From Nymphaea colorata (Eukaryota; Streptophyta; Magnoliopsida; Nymphaeales; Nymphaeaceae): a stretch of 64,000 nucleotides of DNA. Each line of letters opens with the position of its first letter. Within the stretch, counting starts at the first letter, position 1. Under the pieces are notes generated by a model. The model saw nothing but the letters and a program-made list of their open reading frames with translations. It had not been told where the DNA came from and did no database searches. The stretch is from assembly GCF_008831285.2 (NCBI RefSeq), contig NC_045142.1, forward strand, positions 6,622,608 through 6,686,607, given 5' to 3'. Shown one piece after another: positions 22,878 through 35,900 of this stretch. The position numbers and the translations under genes are program-made.

Positions 22878-23420
22878 CATTATATATATGAGGCTTTACA
22901 CTCAAGAATCAACTAGAATTCGTTGTCATTGTGGGGTAATCTCTCTCTCTCTCACGAATCTACATATTGTCTTTTCTTCAAAAGCAAAAGCTAATAAAAC
23001 ATTGCTAATAAAATAAAGCTAATAAGACAAGTTGAGTCAAAAGTCCCTTAGAGCGAGCATTCTGCTCATGATCATTGCTCTTTTTTACTCTTCGTCTCTG
23101 ATTTTTGTTGTTGTTTAAAGAAGACAATGAAGATGGAGGAGCTTACGGTCATGGGCAATGATGGTGTTGTGATAAAGATGCATGCCAACTATTGTTGACG
23201 ATTAGTTTAAGGAGGAAGAAAGGGTGAAAGAAATCAACTGAGTCCAAAGGAACTGTTGGCCAAAGCAGACAGCTTTATCTGGAATTCCTTCTCGCAAATG
23301 AATGAGCAGGGAGAGGAATAATTGAAGAGAAGGAAAGAAGATGTTGATTTACTGGGATTTCTCTCTCAAGAGTGTGCTAGTTTAGCTTGAGCATTATTGA
23401 ATACAATTGTTGAGTACTGC
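22878..23420 (+). pseudogene. Possible decayed small gene
   Basis: A TATA-like ATTATATATATGAGG at 22879 is followed by a CT-rich leader and, at 23127, an ATG opening MKMEELTVMGNDGVVIKMHANYC before a stop. After a frame change a second open stretch (about 23230-23321) reads KELLAKADSFIWNSFSQMNEQ and stops. The last phrase resembles the C-terminal motif of plant DUF761-type proteins (alanine, aspartate, phenylalanine, isoleucine spacing), though weakly. If it was such a gene it is broken by at least one frameshift and a stop. It could equally be chance. Confidence 0.25.
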
Positions 23421-23775
23421 TTAATGAAATGAAAAATAATGTACCTGAGTTTCTTGAAATATATATATTGGGCAGTACTTCTTGATGTCGGCTTATATAT
23501 ATTGGTTAATATATATTGGTCAGTACTGCTTCATATCGGCCCATATGTCAATAAAAAACTAATTAAAATCAATTTAAAGTTTTAAGCTATCTTTCTAAAG
23601 CCAAAATGGGCATATATACATATCGCCAATATAAATCTGTTTTCAAGGTTCCTGATGTCATATGGAAACAAGAATCTAAAACATTATTATTCCACGTCGA
23701 AGTCACTTAGAGTCGGATTGGGACCTTGAGGTTAACAAATAGACCATTAACTTTTAAGAGAAGATAATAAAACTA

Positions 23776-24515
23776 AGTGGTATGAGAGAGAGTGAAAGAG
23801 AGGGAGAGAGAGAGAGAGAGTCACTGTTGTGAAGATATTCAGGGGCTTGGGTGGTGCGGAAGTAGATTGGCGATGGTTGGTTGGCTAACAAGTTTTACAT
23901 GAGAATGTGAGGAGGAAGAACATCCAGAAATTATAAATCAGGCAGTTGGTATGAAAAGAGAGAGAGAGGGAGAGGGACAGAGATGGGGTGAAGCTAATTA
24001 AAGGCACGTCTGAGACAAAAGAAAAAAGGATGGATGATATCAAAAAGAAGATGAAATTGGCCGTCCAAACTGTCGTCCTTCACGTCACTTACCATTTGGC
24101 ATGTTTTCGGTCCTCACCTTCCTAAGCATGAGGAAGAGAAATGTACCGAGAGGCATGTACCCCACTTCACCCCGAAAGCAAAGTGGGGTACATGCCTTCT
24201 CCTTGTGCCGGAGAAGGCAGCGGCTGAGAGCCTGCCAAATGGTAAGCGACGTGAGGAATGACAGTTTGGATAGCCAATTTCATTTCCTCCTTAATATCAT
24301 CCACCATTTTCCTTTTTGTCTGAGACGTCACTGCCTTTACCTTGACCCTTTTCTCTTCCCTTCTCTCTCTCTCTCTCTCTCTTGCCGGATGTTCTTCCTC
24401 CTCACCTTATCATGTAACTTTTAAGCCAACCAACCATGACCAATCTACCCCGCCACCCACTAAATATTTGCACAATAGTGACATACACACTCTCCCCTCT
24501 CTCTCAAACACTTAG
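23776..24515. repeat. Giant inverted repeat, 740 bp
   Basis: Left arm 23776-24103 and right arm 24229-24515 are imperfect reverse complements over about 300 bases. Matching landmarks in the arms are GAGGAGGAAGAACATCC, GATTGG..ATGGTTGGTTGGCT, GGATGATAT, ATGAAATTGG and TTACCATTTGGCA. The centre contains a further perfect 16-bp stem, GGCATGTACCCCACTT (24152-24167) with its complement at 24181-24196, around a 13-base loop. A transcript of either strand would fold into one very long hairpin. Arm ends are CTAAGTG-like and no target duplication is clear. It encodes no protein. It may be a foldback transposon or a young inverted-duplication small-RNA locus. Confidence 0.85.
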
Positions 24516-24829
24516 CTACCAAGGGGCCTGGACCAGAACCAGCCATGGCACCTCTTGGCCTGTGGCAGTTTTCTCTCCTTTGCTGCCTCATTCTCAATGT
24601 CTCACCTCTCACTGTGGTTTGTACACTCCTGTTGTGCAAACATCTAGAGAGAGAGAGGGAGAGAGAGAGAGAGAGAGAGACTGCATGATGGGTTCTAGAG
24701 AACTGCATTTGTGTATATTACTTGGCCCAGTATTGTCTGGACGGGGACAATCGTAATCCCCTATGCTTGTGACACTGCCTAAATTTAGGTAGATACCTAC
24801 CACCTAAGCATAAAGCATAAATAAACTAA
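24516..24829. other. Intergenic, no gene recognised
   Basis: A GA microsatellite at 24645-24680 and otherwise unremarkable sequence between the giant inverted repeat and the reversed R2 copy. Confidence 0.5.
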
Positions 24830-26105
24830 AGCAGGAGAATAAAAAAAGAAAACTAAGATCTAGGTAAAAATATACAAATTAAATTAATCACACACCAAAT
24901 GACAAAGAGACGGCCATCGTAAGGAAGAGAACAGAATAAAGCAAACAAAGAAAGAAAAGAGAGAAAGAGAAATACTTACGGATCCAACTCCTGAAGTTTA
25001 TGAATTACTTAGTCTCAAGATAAAACATTGGCTAGAAGAGAGTGGCTTGTCCCTAGTACTATGGAACTAAAAATGTGACTTATATCCCTTCTAACTTAGC
25101 CTAAAACAGACATAATTTGAAAAAGAAGCCCTTTTCCACCAAAGAGCATAGCATGGTTAGGGTCTTTCCTGACTCCAGCGCAAGATCTTTGCCGAGGAAT
25201 TTGGTACATTGGCCTCTATCATGTCATCTCAATTTATAGCTTTTGAGAGGAGAGAACTTTTTCTCCATAATAGATGAAAATTAAATTTTGTTTGGGAAAC
25301 TGTGCCACACACTAAATCGAGCTATATTTCATGAAATATTGACATTTTACACAAATGCTTGATAGGACACATTAATTACTCAAAAGGATATTAACATGAA
25401 TCCAACTTCTAACTTTGAAATCTAAATCAGATCCAAGTTTGAAGTTTATATTTCAAATTTTATTGGATAAAAAACATATAAAATGGATATTTGAATCTAT
25501 ATTTGAATGGAATAGCCTATGAACTTTGTCCAAGCATACAATGTTTCTATCAATATTGGTCCATCCAATCCCAATAAAATATTGACCAATATATTAATAA
25601 AATAATCAAGAAATCAATCTCTATCTTATTTTATGGCTGACGTAGTGTGATGTAGTTTACTTATATAATCATGTGGATTAGTCTTTGAAGATTCCAATGT
25701 GATTTGGAAGCTAAGGTGATTTGGGACAACCTGATTTTCGCTTTTTGGGACAGATGCTTTAATATATATATATAGCCATGATTGATTACTCTCATTTATT
25801 ATATATAGGTAAATTTAAGGATGAATATAATTTCTTGTAGGCTTCATTAAATTCCTTGCTGTAATTAGCCTCTTAAAACGATATGCAAGTGTTAAAATTA
25901 TACCTTTATGACATAAAAACACCCTCTATATGCATAGAGCATGAAGACCTGAAATTCTGAATTCTCACACTCTCTCATTTGTCTCTCTCAGCTCCCTCTT
26001 CTTTCACTCTTAAATTTTTGTAAAATTTCACTGTCTATTTAAATGGTATTAGATCAGCTTAAAGTTGTACTTATTTGCTAATGCTAGTTTGATACAAAAA
26101 TACAT
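24830..26105 (-). repeat. R2 repeat, reversed copy
   Basis: Read on the minus strand it matches the 3' half of the R2 family in the 48.6-57.9 kb array: a segment around AATATTGACCAATATATT, a TATA box in AGCTATAAATTGAGATGAC (about 25230-25248), the conserved leader GAAAGACCCTAACCATGCTATG (about 25147-25170) and, further on, TTTTAGGCTAA. Downstream of the leader the minus strand has TCCGTAAGTATTTC, a strong 5' splice-site context (near 24975). No open frame follows. Confidence 0.7.
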
Positions 26106-27059
26106 GAATTAATTAAAAGAGGTCAAGCTATATATATATATATATATATAAAAAAATCAAGAAATGATTTTTCTATATTCACAAGTGCAAACAAACTAAA
26201 GCTGAAGCATCAGTACTTCCCAGCAACGAGAGAAATAACATTGTTTAGTCGCATCACATGATAATGCACAAGCAGCACAACCAATAGCAACAACTTCACA
26301 TAAACTATTATAGATATATGTGTATTTAAGGGAGACAAATGTTAACATCAAAGATAAACTTAACAAGGTTGGCACGTAGCTAGTTATGCTTGAGTTTTAT
26401 TTTGTTAGACAAGATCAAGCTTATAGAGCTAACAATTATTCATGCACCTATTTGGGACAAAAGGATCATAACTGTGCATGTCCTTGGACTTACCACTAAG
26501 TAAGTGTTACCAATTCGTCAAGAGAAAGAATCATAAGAAACCTTCCCATTAAAGGTATTCTAGTGGACAACTTAGGAGAAAATAGTTTTTTATTTTGGCT
26601 ACTTTCTAGTCCATAAAAATCTGTATCATAGCCACATACAGAAAGTATATTGTTTGGCCACTAGCTTTCACTTCACCTATAACCTTAACGATTTATAAAA
26701 TTGAATTTAAGATATATTAGCTGCTAATACTTTCCAGTTTCCACAAGCTAAAAATACATTAGTCTTAATGAACAGATTTTAGAAGACAGAATTTGTTAAA
26801 GAGATTAAAGTGAACCTAAAGAATTCTACATCCTCCCAAGCAATATGCTTCCAACGTGCCTTCTTCCTAAACAAAAAGTAAGTCAAAATGAATTCAAACT
26901 TTTATATCCAATAATCAAGAGCCAACTTAAGAACACTTGACTTAAGCAGTCCTGTGGAAGGGAATTCTGACGGCTCAAGTGCATGATTGCAAACAACAAA
27001 GTCAAAATCTAGAGAAAGAAAAATGCAAAATTTCTTCTTCAATTATATCTCAGCAGGTT

Positions 27060-27143
<84 letters not shown>

Positions 27144-27240
27144 ATAAATATTCACAACTAAGTCATTAATTAACATAACATCTGAGAAATAAAGCTTAAC
27201 AAACCATGGAAGGATGGATGACCTATTTTTCTTGATAAAA
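26106..27240. other. Intergenic with microsatellites
   Basis: A short (TA)n at 26131-26150 and a compound tract at 27063-27133. AT-rich and without any recognisable gene. Confidence 0.5.
27063..27133. repeat. (TA)n(TG)n compound microsatellite
   Basis: About 18 TA units followed directly by about 17 TG units. Confidence 0.95.
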
Positions 27241-27249
27241 AAAATGAAT

Positions 27250-30166
27250 TCTTAGTCAAATTCAAGAGCCATTTCTTATGTATTAACATTTCTCCTACTC
27301 GTTGTCCACCTTGCTTAGCTAGGGGTTACTGTGTAACAGGTGCACAATGACCACTGGAATGTCTGTGGATATTGTTCATTCCTACCATAAAATTCAATTA
27401 AGGGCATACCTACCATCATATACACCTAAGTTTTCATACATTTGGTTATATATCATCTATCATTTTATCAACATACTCCTTCAAAAAAAAGTTTTTGAAA
27501 GTGGATTGAGATTGTTGACCATCAAGCATGATTCCAGTGTTGGATGCATCACTTCAGTTTTGGTCTTATTGAAGTCGATAAGTGAAAATCAAAATTTTAA
27601 ATCCTAGAAAAGAGGCAATTGGAAGAAAGATGATTCTCAAACTACAAAAAAAAAAAAGACAAAATGAGAAGATTTAAAAGTAGAAGGGATTTTAAGATTT
27701 TGAAAGAAATATGCAAAGCAAACTTAGAATGAAAATTAAAAAAAAAAAAGAAACTAAAAAATAGAGATGAAATATCCTGACCATGAAAGAGAATTGTAAG
27801 AAAAGTTAAGGTGGGGAAGAGAACTATGTCCAATAGAGAAAAATAGTAAAAGTTATATATAAAATGAAAAACATTTTTTGGGAAGGAAAGAAAGAGAGAG
27901 TGACAGAAAGAGATTTTAGGTAAAGAAAGAGATCAAAAGATACTTTTGAGAATTTTCAAGTTCAATGTTTTTATGTAGGCTAGAAAGAAACTTAAGCTCA
28001 TGAAAGAGCCTACGGTAAGTTTCTAGGGCCTCTTTAGATAGAGTTTTTATTTTTTAAATTCTTTTAAAAATGAGATTGAAAATATTTATACATGTGTGTA
28101 AAGACAATAGTTATTTTTAATTGCTTTCATATGGTACAAGGAAACTTATTTCTCCCATCATTGGGCATGGAAGAAAATTATCTATAAATGAAATAGACAG
28201 TTAATAACGTAAGAGAGATCTTCTTGGGATCACTAATCAAGTGAATAATAGAAGAAACGTAATCAATGATAAACATAGAAATGTCATGAAAATGCATTTT
28301 CACAAGTACATATTTGTAAGAATTTTCTCACTTTAGACAAGTCTCAACCTCAAAAATTAATTTGAAAGAAAAGAAATCCCATCTCATGCTCTCATTCTTA
28401 CAGTTCATTCATATCTTAATTGAAAAATCAACCAAGTATGCACAAATATTATCATAAAACATAGACAATGTACACATTGAATAAGCAAAGAAAAGAAAGT
28501 TACATAGACAATGTACACATTGAATAAGCAAAGAAAAGAAAGAAACATAACAAAAATTTTATTTCACCTTTCTCATGCTCCCGGTGCATCAAAAGTAACT
28601 ATTGACTCTAAAGACAAGATTTTAGAGCTCTCTTGCATGGCCATGGGTAGATAATGAAGGGGAAAATGAATAGAACGGTGTTACATACCTCTAAATAGAG
28701 TGGCTGAAAAAAAAAACAATTAATCTTTTATCCCGAAGGATCACAAAGCCTTCACTCTAAGATGTTGATGAAGCTCTCCATAGGTTCTTCTCGTGCTCTC
28801 TTGAAGAATGAAGATTGAAGGAGAGGCCGACACCTAAGGTTGAAGAAGAAGAAGAAGAAAAAGAAGTGAAGAGAAGGGAGATGAAAGAGTATAGAAAATG
28901 GAGAGAGCTTCCGGAAACTTCTAAACTTTAAGTGGGAGAGCTCTAGAAATTCCCCAAGAGTTAATTTATGCACAAGAATGAAGTTTTGGGGTATTTATAG
29001 AGAACTTTAGAGCCAAAACCTATAATTTTATTTTTATTTTTTTGAATTTCACAACGTTTTGAAGCAAATTTCAAATTTTTTAACTATTTCATTTTTTTTT
29101 TATTTTTTAGGTCTTGACCAAAAGAGATTGGCCTTTAGTCTTGCAAACACCCTTTGGATGGTGTTTGCTGGCACGGTTAGTACCCACCCAATAGGGCCAA
29201 CATCATCCCCAAGGAGGCAGTTTTTGCCCAAAAAAGGGCCTTGCAAAGCGCATGGGCTACCGTGCACTGCTTGATCAAAGCGCATGGGCACTCGAGAGGG
29301 GATGAGATGCTTGATCAAGGTGCTCTTGCTCTCTGACCTCCATAGGTGGGTCCAACCTAAAAAAAAAAAATAAAACTGTTATTTTAAAAAGTGTATTTTG
29401 AAAGGCGAAATAGTCTTTCTATTAAAATAGGTCCGATTTCATTTTGAGCGGTTTTGGGCTTATTTTAGATCAAGATTGGATTAGTTTAGTTGATGAAGTG
29501 TGCTAATTGACGCCCAAGGCTGGGATCATGAGTTAGATGGGTGTTTTGGGCTGCAACAAATTAAAATTTCGAAGCGAGATTGAGTAGAAAGCAGGGGGGA
29601 GGCTCACATGCGAGCGTGGTGCCAAATAGTATGGGAAGTTGATATTTTGGCTTCAATTTCAGAGTTTGAATTGAAATTTTGGTTTGGATCTAATTTGGAC
29701 CCAAGAGCGGCTTTCTTGAGCTAATTTCCTAGTTTGTGTTTGATATTGCTTTTTTACGTTCCATTATGGACTTTGGCTTTATTTGTCAAACCAGGGTGTA
29801 ATTTTTGGATCCAAGGTTGGATTTTGGATCGAAACCTTAAATTTGAATTCAGATATGGATCTAAGGATCCAATTTGGATCTGTGGCAGAGATTTGGATTT
29901 AGTTGTGGATCTAGAGGACTGTTTTGGATCTAAGACTGAGATTTGGATTTAAATATGGATCGAGATGTTTGTTTTAGATCTAGGGCCAAGATTTGGATGG
30001 GTCTAGAGGTCTGTTTTAGGGTTGAGCTTGGATCTATGGTCAACAATTATATCCAAATATGCTACACGTGTAATCAATTATCAAATTGAAGGAAAGTCAA
30101 TTAAAATTACACAAATCTGTCTGAATATATTGAATATAGTTTTTTGAGAAATTTGGGGTGATAACA
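27250..30166 (-). mobile_element. Large LTR-like repeat R3, copy 1
   Basis: Matches 59332-62271 in the same orientation, with extensive divergence. Shared landmarks are GACC-TCAAGCATGATTC, the TTTTGGTCTT-GAAGTCG phrase, GAGCCTAC--TAAGT, TCTCCCA-CATTGGG-ATGGAAG and the GGTATTTATAGA box. The right end is GGGGTGATAACA, so on the minus strand it starts TGTTATCACCCC, a common start of plant Ty3/gypsy LTRs. A minus-strand TATA box, CTCTATAAATACCCC, lies at about 28990-29004. The left boundary is a rough estimate. The 5' third (29740-30010) is a degenerate array of GGATCT and ATTTGGAT motifs. No coding region is attached. Confidence 0.6.
28459..28544. repeat. 43-bp tandem duplication
   Basis: Two successive copies of a 43-base unit beginning ACATAGACAATGTACACATT, identical apart from the last couple of bases. 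Confidence 0.95.
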
Positions 30167-31915
30167 TGTCGCATAGTTATCTGCAGGCTAAAACTATCAG
30201 ATCTCTCAAGATGTCTCTTGCTCACTATTGTGAGGAGCCAAAATCACCTGGAAAACAATATAATTTCAAAGATTGAGTATGATTCCTTATACTTAGTAGT
30301 CCCACTTACAAGGTGTGTATGAAGATGTAGCTCATACATACTTAACAATAGATTCTGAAGGCAAGTGAAAAACATAAGGCATCTACCGTGTCTTGTCCAA
30401 TCGGACATGCGCACTTATGAGCCATAGCTTCACATTGGACCGTGAGTCTCATCAGACTTCTTACGTGTGTTTAAATCTTGATAGATTGCTTGAAATGCAT
30501 GCAACATGCTTAGCATAATTGTCATTGATGTATAGTGATAAAAAATCGAATGACATGTGAAGACAAAACTGAAAAAGGCTAATCGATTCACTCCCAACTG
30601 ACGAACATAGAGTAATGGGTGCTCCTTTTAGTTTGCGAGTTTAAGCCAACTATACACCATTAGGTTAAACTAATTTTTGCTATGAAACTATATCTTTATA
30701 TTAAAAGTTGAGGGTAAAACTAGGTTCACTGGGCTTGGGCTTGAGCATGGGCTTGCCTGGTCTAGCTTAGGCCTTGCCTTGGCTTGGTTATAGCACTACT
30801 ATGGCCGGTTCGATATGGTCAGCTGGCCTAACATGGACAACCTGTCCTAGCTAGTTCAGCCCGGTTATGATCAATTTGGGCCGACCGCCCAAGCCTAGTA
30901 GAGCGCCGATAGGTGACGCTATATAGGTGGTACTGTTAGACTCAGCAGCACGAAACGAGCCAGACAGCATGATCTGATGTTCATAGGCTGGGCCGTTTGC
31001 TTAAAACTAAGAAAGTCCATCAAAATTTAAATTTGTCTCCATAGAGATTGTCTAATGATGTCGAGGAATCCAAATATGTGTTCATAAACACAAACAGTCT
31101 AAGTACGTCCTGACAAATCACCTTTTGTCCACCTCCTTTTCACAAGGCACCTCCCAAGGAGCTCTCTTTTATAGTTATCTTAAAATAATGTAATATAATA
31201 TAATATAATATAATATATCTCATTATATCGTATTTTACTCCAAATTAAGCTTATGTACATTTATTAGTCTTGTTTAGATTAATAAAAACATGTTTAAATT
31301 AACTTAATTAGTGTTTAGATCCTAATCTTTTACTTGAACCAAAAGCCCTTGTCAATTTATGAAATTTTGACCATGTCATGTCCTTGCATTTTTTGAAATT
31401 CCAGTTTTACAATTGACAATTTCAAAAATTTTCTTTAAGTGAATTTACTACTTTACCTTATTACCTAATGACATTCATATCGCTCTTCATAAATTTATTA
31501 AAATTTAAAATATACAAGTTTGATTCTCATTTCAACTGCACATGAAACACATTTCATGCCTTACCCCTGAGCATCTAGACTCGTATAAGTGAGCAACATA
31601 TAGGAAAACACATATAAATTCATTTAAGAATTGCATTCACACAACAACAAAAGTATTGAATAGGTTTCCTTCAATGGAAACATGTAAATATGTGTTTCAT
31701 CTGAGGTTCTCTCTGCGTTTTGTGTATTTTGGTAAAAAGAACGATTTTCTTCAAAACGACATTCTTCTTCATTGCATATTAGAGTTTTATATAAAGATGA
31801 TGTTGTTATTTGTTTTGGTGTTCTTTTGGGGGGATACTTGAGAGGGAGAGAGCAGTGCAAGTAACAAGTTTGTCCTCCTTACATGAGGTTGAGCTTGACG
31901 TTTAGCCATTGCTTT
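30167..31915. other. Intergenic, no gene recognised
   Basis: Positions 30725-30990 are GC-richer with repeated GGGCTTG and CCTGG phrases, the style of a degenerate transposon end. A short TATAA run (about five ATAATAT units) lies at 31185-31218. No gene supported. Confidence 0.45.
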
Positions 31916-31920
31916 GTTCT

Positions 31921-32212
31921 TGTTGATGAATCAAGTTTCCTTTCTTGTTCCCACCCGTTGGGCATATAGCCGTTCTCTCCTTGTGCATGTTTTAGAAACT
32001 ACCATAGTTTATTTTATTGTATTGCATTGTGAGAGAGCCTTCCACATTCGTTTGGCATTCTGGTAGAAGCTCTCATATATAACGTGTATTGCCTTTGGCA
32101 CAAAATAATGAAAAAGATAGAGAAAGGTGTGGAGCCTTTGTCGTGCATGTAGGTCTGAGCAGACCGAACCACGTTAAATCTTGCTTGTTTTTTGCTCCTA
32201 TTTCTCTCTACA
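31921..32212 (+). repeat. 5' LTR of the plus-strand copia
   Basis: Starts TGTTGATGAATC and ends CTCTACA. The CATATATAACGTG region about 150 bases in is the best promoter-box candidate. It aligns without gaps to the 3' LTR. Confidence 0.95.
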
Positions 32213-32224
32213 TGGTATCAGAGC
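32213..32224 (+). promoter_or_regulatory. Primer-binding site, tRNA-iMet type
   Basis: TGGTATCAGAGC immediately after the 5' LTR, identical to the complement of the plant initiator tRNA-Met 3' end that copia elements use to prime minus-strand synthesis. Confidence 0.95.
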
Positions 32225-32953
32225 CATCTTGGGGGCACAGCCGACAATATTTTCTGATTGTGGAGATTAGTTTTGGGTAGATTAGAAGCCGAGGATAGTC
32301 GCTGCCGTCTTGGTGATGTGTGAACAGTCCAGCCTGATCAGACATCGGAATCCGTTGACTTTCTTGTGATCTACAAGCAGACCCTGTGGCAACCTGTTTG
32401 TATATATCCCGAGTATATCTTGTCCGAGTTTGGTGTTAATTGGAGTTCGTTTGGTGCAGCAAAGATCGATTCTCATCATCTATAACCTGCGTTTTACTGG
32501 TTCTGTGAAATCAAAAACTGCACAGGATTCCGGCAACTGGCGTTGTCAGCTCCAGTGTCAGAAAAGGTCAATCATAGGCTCTTTAGAATTGTCTGCATCT
32601 GAGAAATCTCCATACTAAATTTCAGAATTTTTGGAGCACTGGTGGAGGAGATATGAATTTTTGATTGACCACCTGTCACTGGAGTGCTTCCTGCGACTTC
32701 AAATCCAGTGGTGACTTTTTCTGGGGTGCATTTTTTATTGGAGTCGAATTAGAAGCTGAGCTGGTGGCATTGGATTTTTTGTCCAAATTTTGTCCAAATT
32801 TCAGAATTTTTGGATGTTCCTATAAGTAGCTGCAAAATTTATAAGTGCTGAGGGTCTCAGACGCATTCTGCAAATTCCTACTAGAGAGGACCTCAACCTG
32901 TCGCATGCGGTTCTCTGTTCTTCACTTCCGACCTCATGTTTCACAGTGGAATC

Positions 32954-35900
32954 ATGGCTGGAAATAGCTCGTCTACACCAAACCAGTGGTCAGACTCTAC
33001 AATGGAGAGAATAGTTGTTCAAGATCAGGTACCAAATACCAAAATCACTTCCACTCTACCACATGGAAGAAATTACTTATCGTGATCTATATCTGTTACA
33101 TTATATATGAGTGGTAGATCAAAGTTGAGTTATATTGAAGGGGAAATTACTCGACCACATGAAACTGATACATGTTTTAAGGAATGGAAATCCATCAATG
33201 ACATGGTTATGTCATGGCATCTCAATTCCATGGAGCAAAAAATTACTTGAAACTTTATGTTTCTCACTAGTGCTCATGATGTATGGATGCAAAGGAAATG
33301 TATAGTGAGCAAAACAATGTCACCCGTATGTATCATCTGTTTTGTCAAATTCACAACTTAAAAAAGGGGAATATGTGTATTGCTGATTATTATGGCAAAA
33401 TGAAGTGTTTATGGATGAATATGACATGCACACTGCATCATATAGTGATAATGCTCCATCAAAAAAACTCAGAGAACACGAGAAGGCTTTTCAATAACTA
33501 GCAGGAATTGGAAATGATTTTGAACATATTCGAAGTCAAATTTTGCTCTCAGCTGAATTACCTTCTGTCAATAATATTCTGTCTACCCTTATGAGAGAAG
33601 AAACATGTCGTCAAGTTATGAACCCAAATACTCAACCAGAAAATTCAGCAAGTAAGGGTTTTGACAAAGCAGCGTTTCATGCCAATACTACTGCCTATGC
33701 TGCTACAATGAACAAAAGGGATAGACAAGGGTCATATGGCTATAAATCAAGAAATCAAAACCGCAAGTTTACTTGCACTTATTGTAAGAAGAATGTGCAC
33801 ACTCGTGATAAGTGTTGGACACTACACGGGAAACCAGGAGCATCTCAGGGTCGGTGTCCAAATGAGCCGACAGCGTCTGCTCAAGTTGCTGCCGCAGAAA
33901 CCACTGACGTAGCTGCCCAATTGAAGATTATTACCGAGCTTCTTCAGAATGTATACAAACAAAAGGAGAAGACTGCCATTGTCGCCTCGGCATCTGATCA
34001 AGAATTTCCAGGTACTCTCTCTACTTACTATGACTCAATTATAGATTTTGGAGCAAGCGAGCATATGTGTTCATCTACTATAAATCACTCGAATATTAAG
34101 GATGTACATGAGAACAATTTTGTCGTTATTGCAGATGGATCCAAAGTAAGAGTTGAATGTATTAGTAGTGTTAATCTCTTTGATGGTGACAAAAAAATTA
34201 ATACCTTAGTTCTTCCTAAGCTGTCTACAAATTTATTGTTTGTTTCTAAACTCACCAAGGATTTGAATTGTGATATTATATTCTCACCTTGTGATGTGAT
34301 CTTTTAGGACAGGTTGACGAAGAAGATGATTGGTAAGGAAAAAATTACCAATGGACTGTATGTGCTGGAACATGAAAATAAAGCTTTGATTGCTAAATTT
34401 GATAGCTCTTTGTGGCATAAAAGACTCGGCCAACCTTCCAATTACAAGTTAAAAAGTTTTATTTCCTACATGTTACTTTGATTGTCATTCATGTGATGTA
34501 TGTCGTTATACTAAGATGAGTAGACCTCCTTTTCATGAGTCTAATAGTGTTGCTGAACATCCATTTGATTTGATACATTCCGATGTGTGGGGACCAGCCC
34601 CCGTGATATCTTATTCTCACTTTAGATATTATGTTACCTTTATTAATGATTTTTCAAAAATCACTTGGATTTATCTACTTAAAACTAAAAGTGAAGTTTT
34701 TGACAAATTTCAATTTTTTTTAATATGATTAAAAATCAATATGGAGTGCAAATTAAAACTCTAAGAACTGAAAATGGCATTGAGTTTAAAAATTCCCTAT
34801 TCCAAAGTTTTGAAAAACAACATGGTATTGATCATCAGTTTACCTGTGTGGGGACTCCTCAACAAAACGGAGTAGCCGAATGAAAAAATCGACATCTCCT
34901 AGAAGTCACTCAAGCCTTGTTATTCCAAATGAACGTTCCTAGAATTTATTAGAATGATGCTCTTTTATATGCATGTTATATTATTAATTGCCTTCCTAGC
35001 AAACAACTTAGGATCATGCTCCTTTTGAAATCCTCAAGGGATGAAAACTCAATTTAAACCACATGCGAACCTTTGGATATGTTGTTTTTGTTGCTACACA
35101 AAAGCAAAATTTAGACAAACTTAGTAGTCGAGCTCTTAAATACATGTTCTTAAGGTATTCTATCTTGAAAAAGGGGTACAAATGCTATAATTTAGAAGAA
35201 AAGCATCTTCTAATATCTAGGGATGTGACATTTAATAAAAATACACCCTATTTTCCTTAGCCAGCGCAAGAGTAACATATTCAGGGGGAGAATTTATTAT
35301 CTAATTCTGATGTGCTTGACAAGAATGGTTTCTAGGAGAGATTGTATTACCAACCACCAATGCAGATGATGTGTTCACAATCATGAGAAGAAAATCAGAT
35401 CTACTAGAAACTTTTCAAGCGGCTAACATAGAAAATGCCACATCAGAGAACCAGATTGACAGTCAAAATATAGATGATCAAAATGACAATAAATTTCCTT
35501 TGAGAAGATTAGAACGTCAAACCAGGCTTCCTACTCGTTTATCTGATTATGGCATGCTCACTTCCACCGACTATCCTATAGAGCATTATGTTGGGTATGA
35601 GAGAATTAACAACACATATAAAGCTTATTTGTCTCAAGTCTCTAGCTATTCTAAACTGTCTACATATGAAGAAGCAAAAAAAGACTTGGTATGGGTAAAG
35701 GCCAAGAATGAAGAGTTTGATGCATTATACAAAAATAAGACATGGGATATTGTCACCTTACCACCTGAAAAAGGGGTTGTGGGATGTCGATGGGTAGCCA
35801 AGATAAAACACAAAAGTGATTGAAGTGTTAAAAGATACAAGGCCAGACTAGTAGCAAAAGGATACACAAACACAAGGCTTAGATTATGAAGAAATATTTG

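Noticed and set aside
24101-24230. Known plant microRNA precursor
   Set aside because: I compared the arms with the conserved plant microRNAs I know (miR156, 167, 168, 394, 399, 408 among others) and saw no match beyond a few bases.
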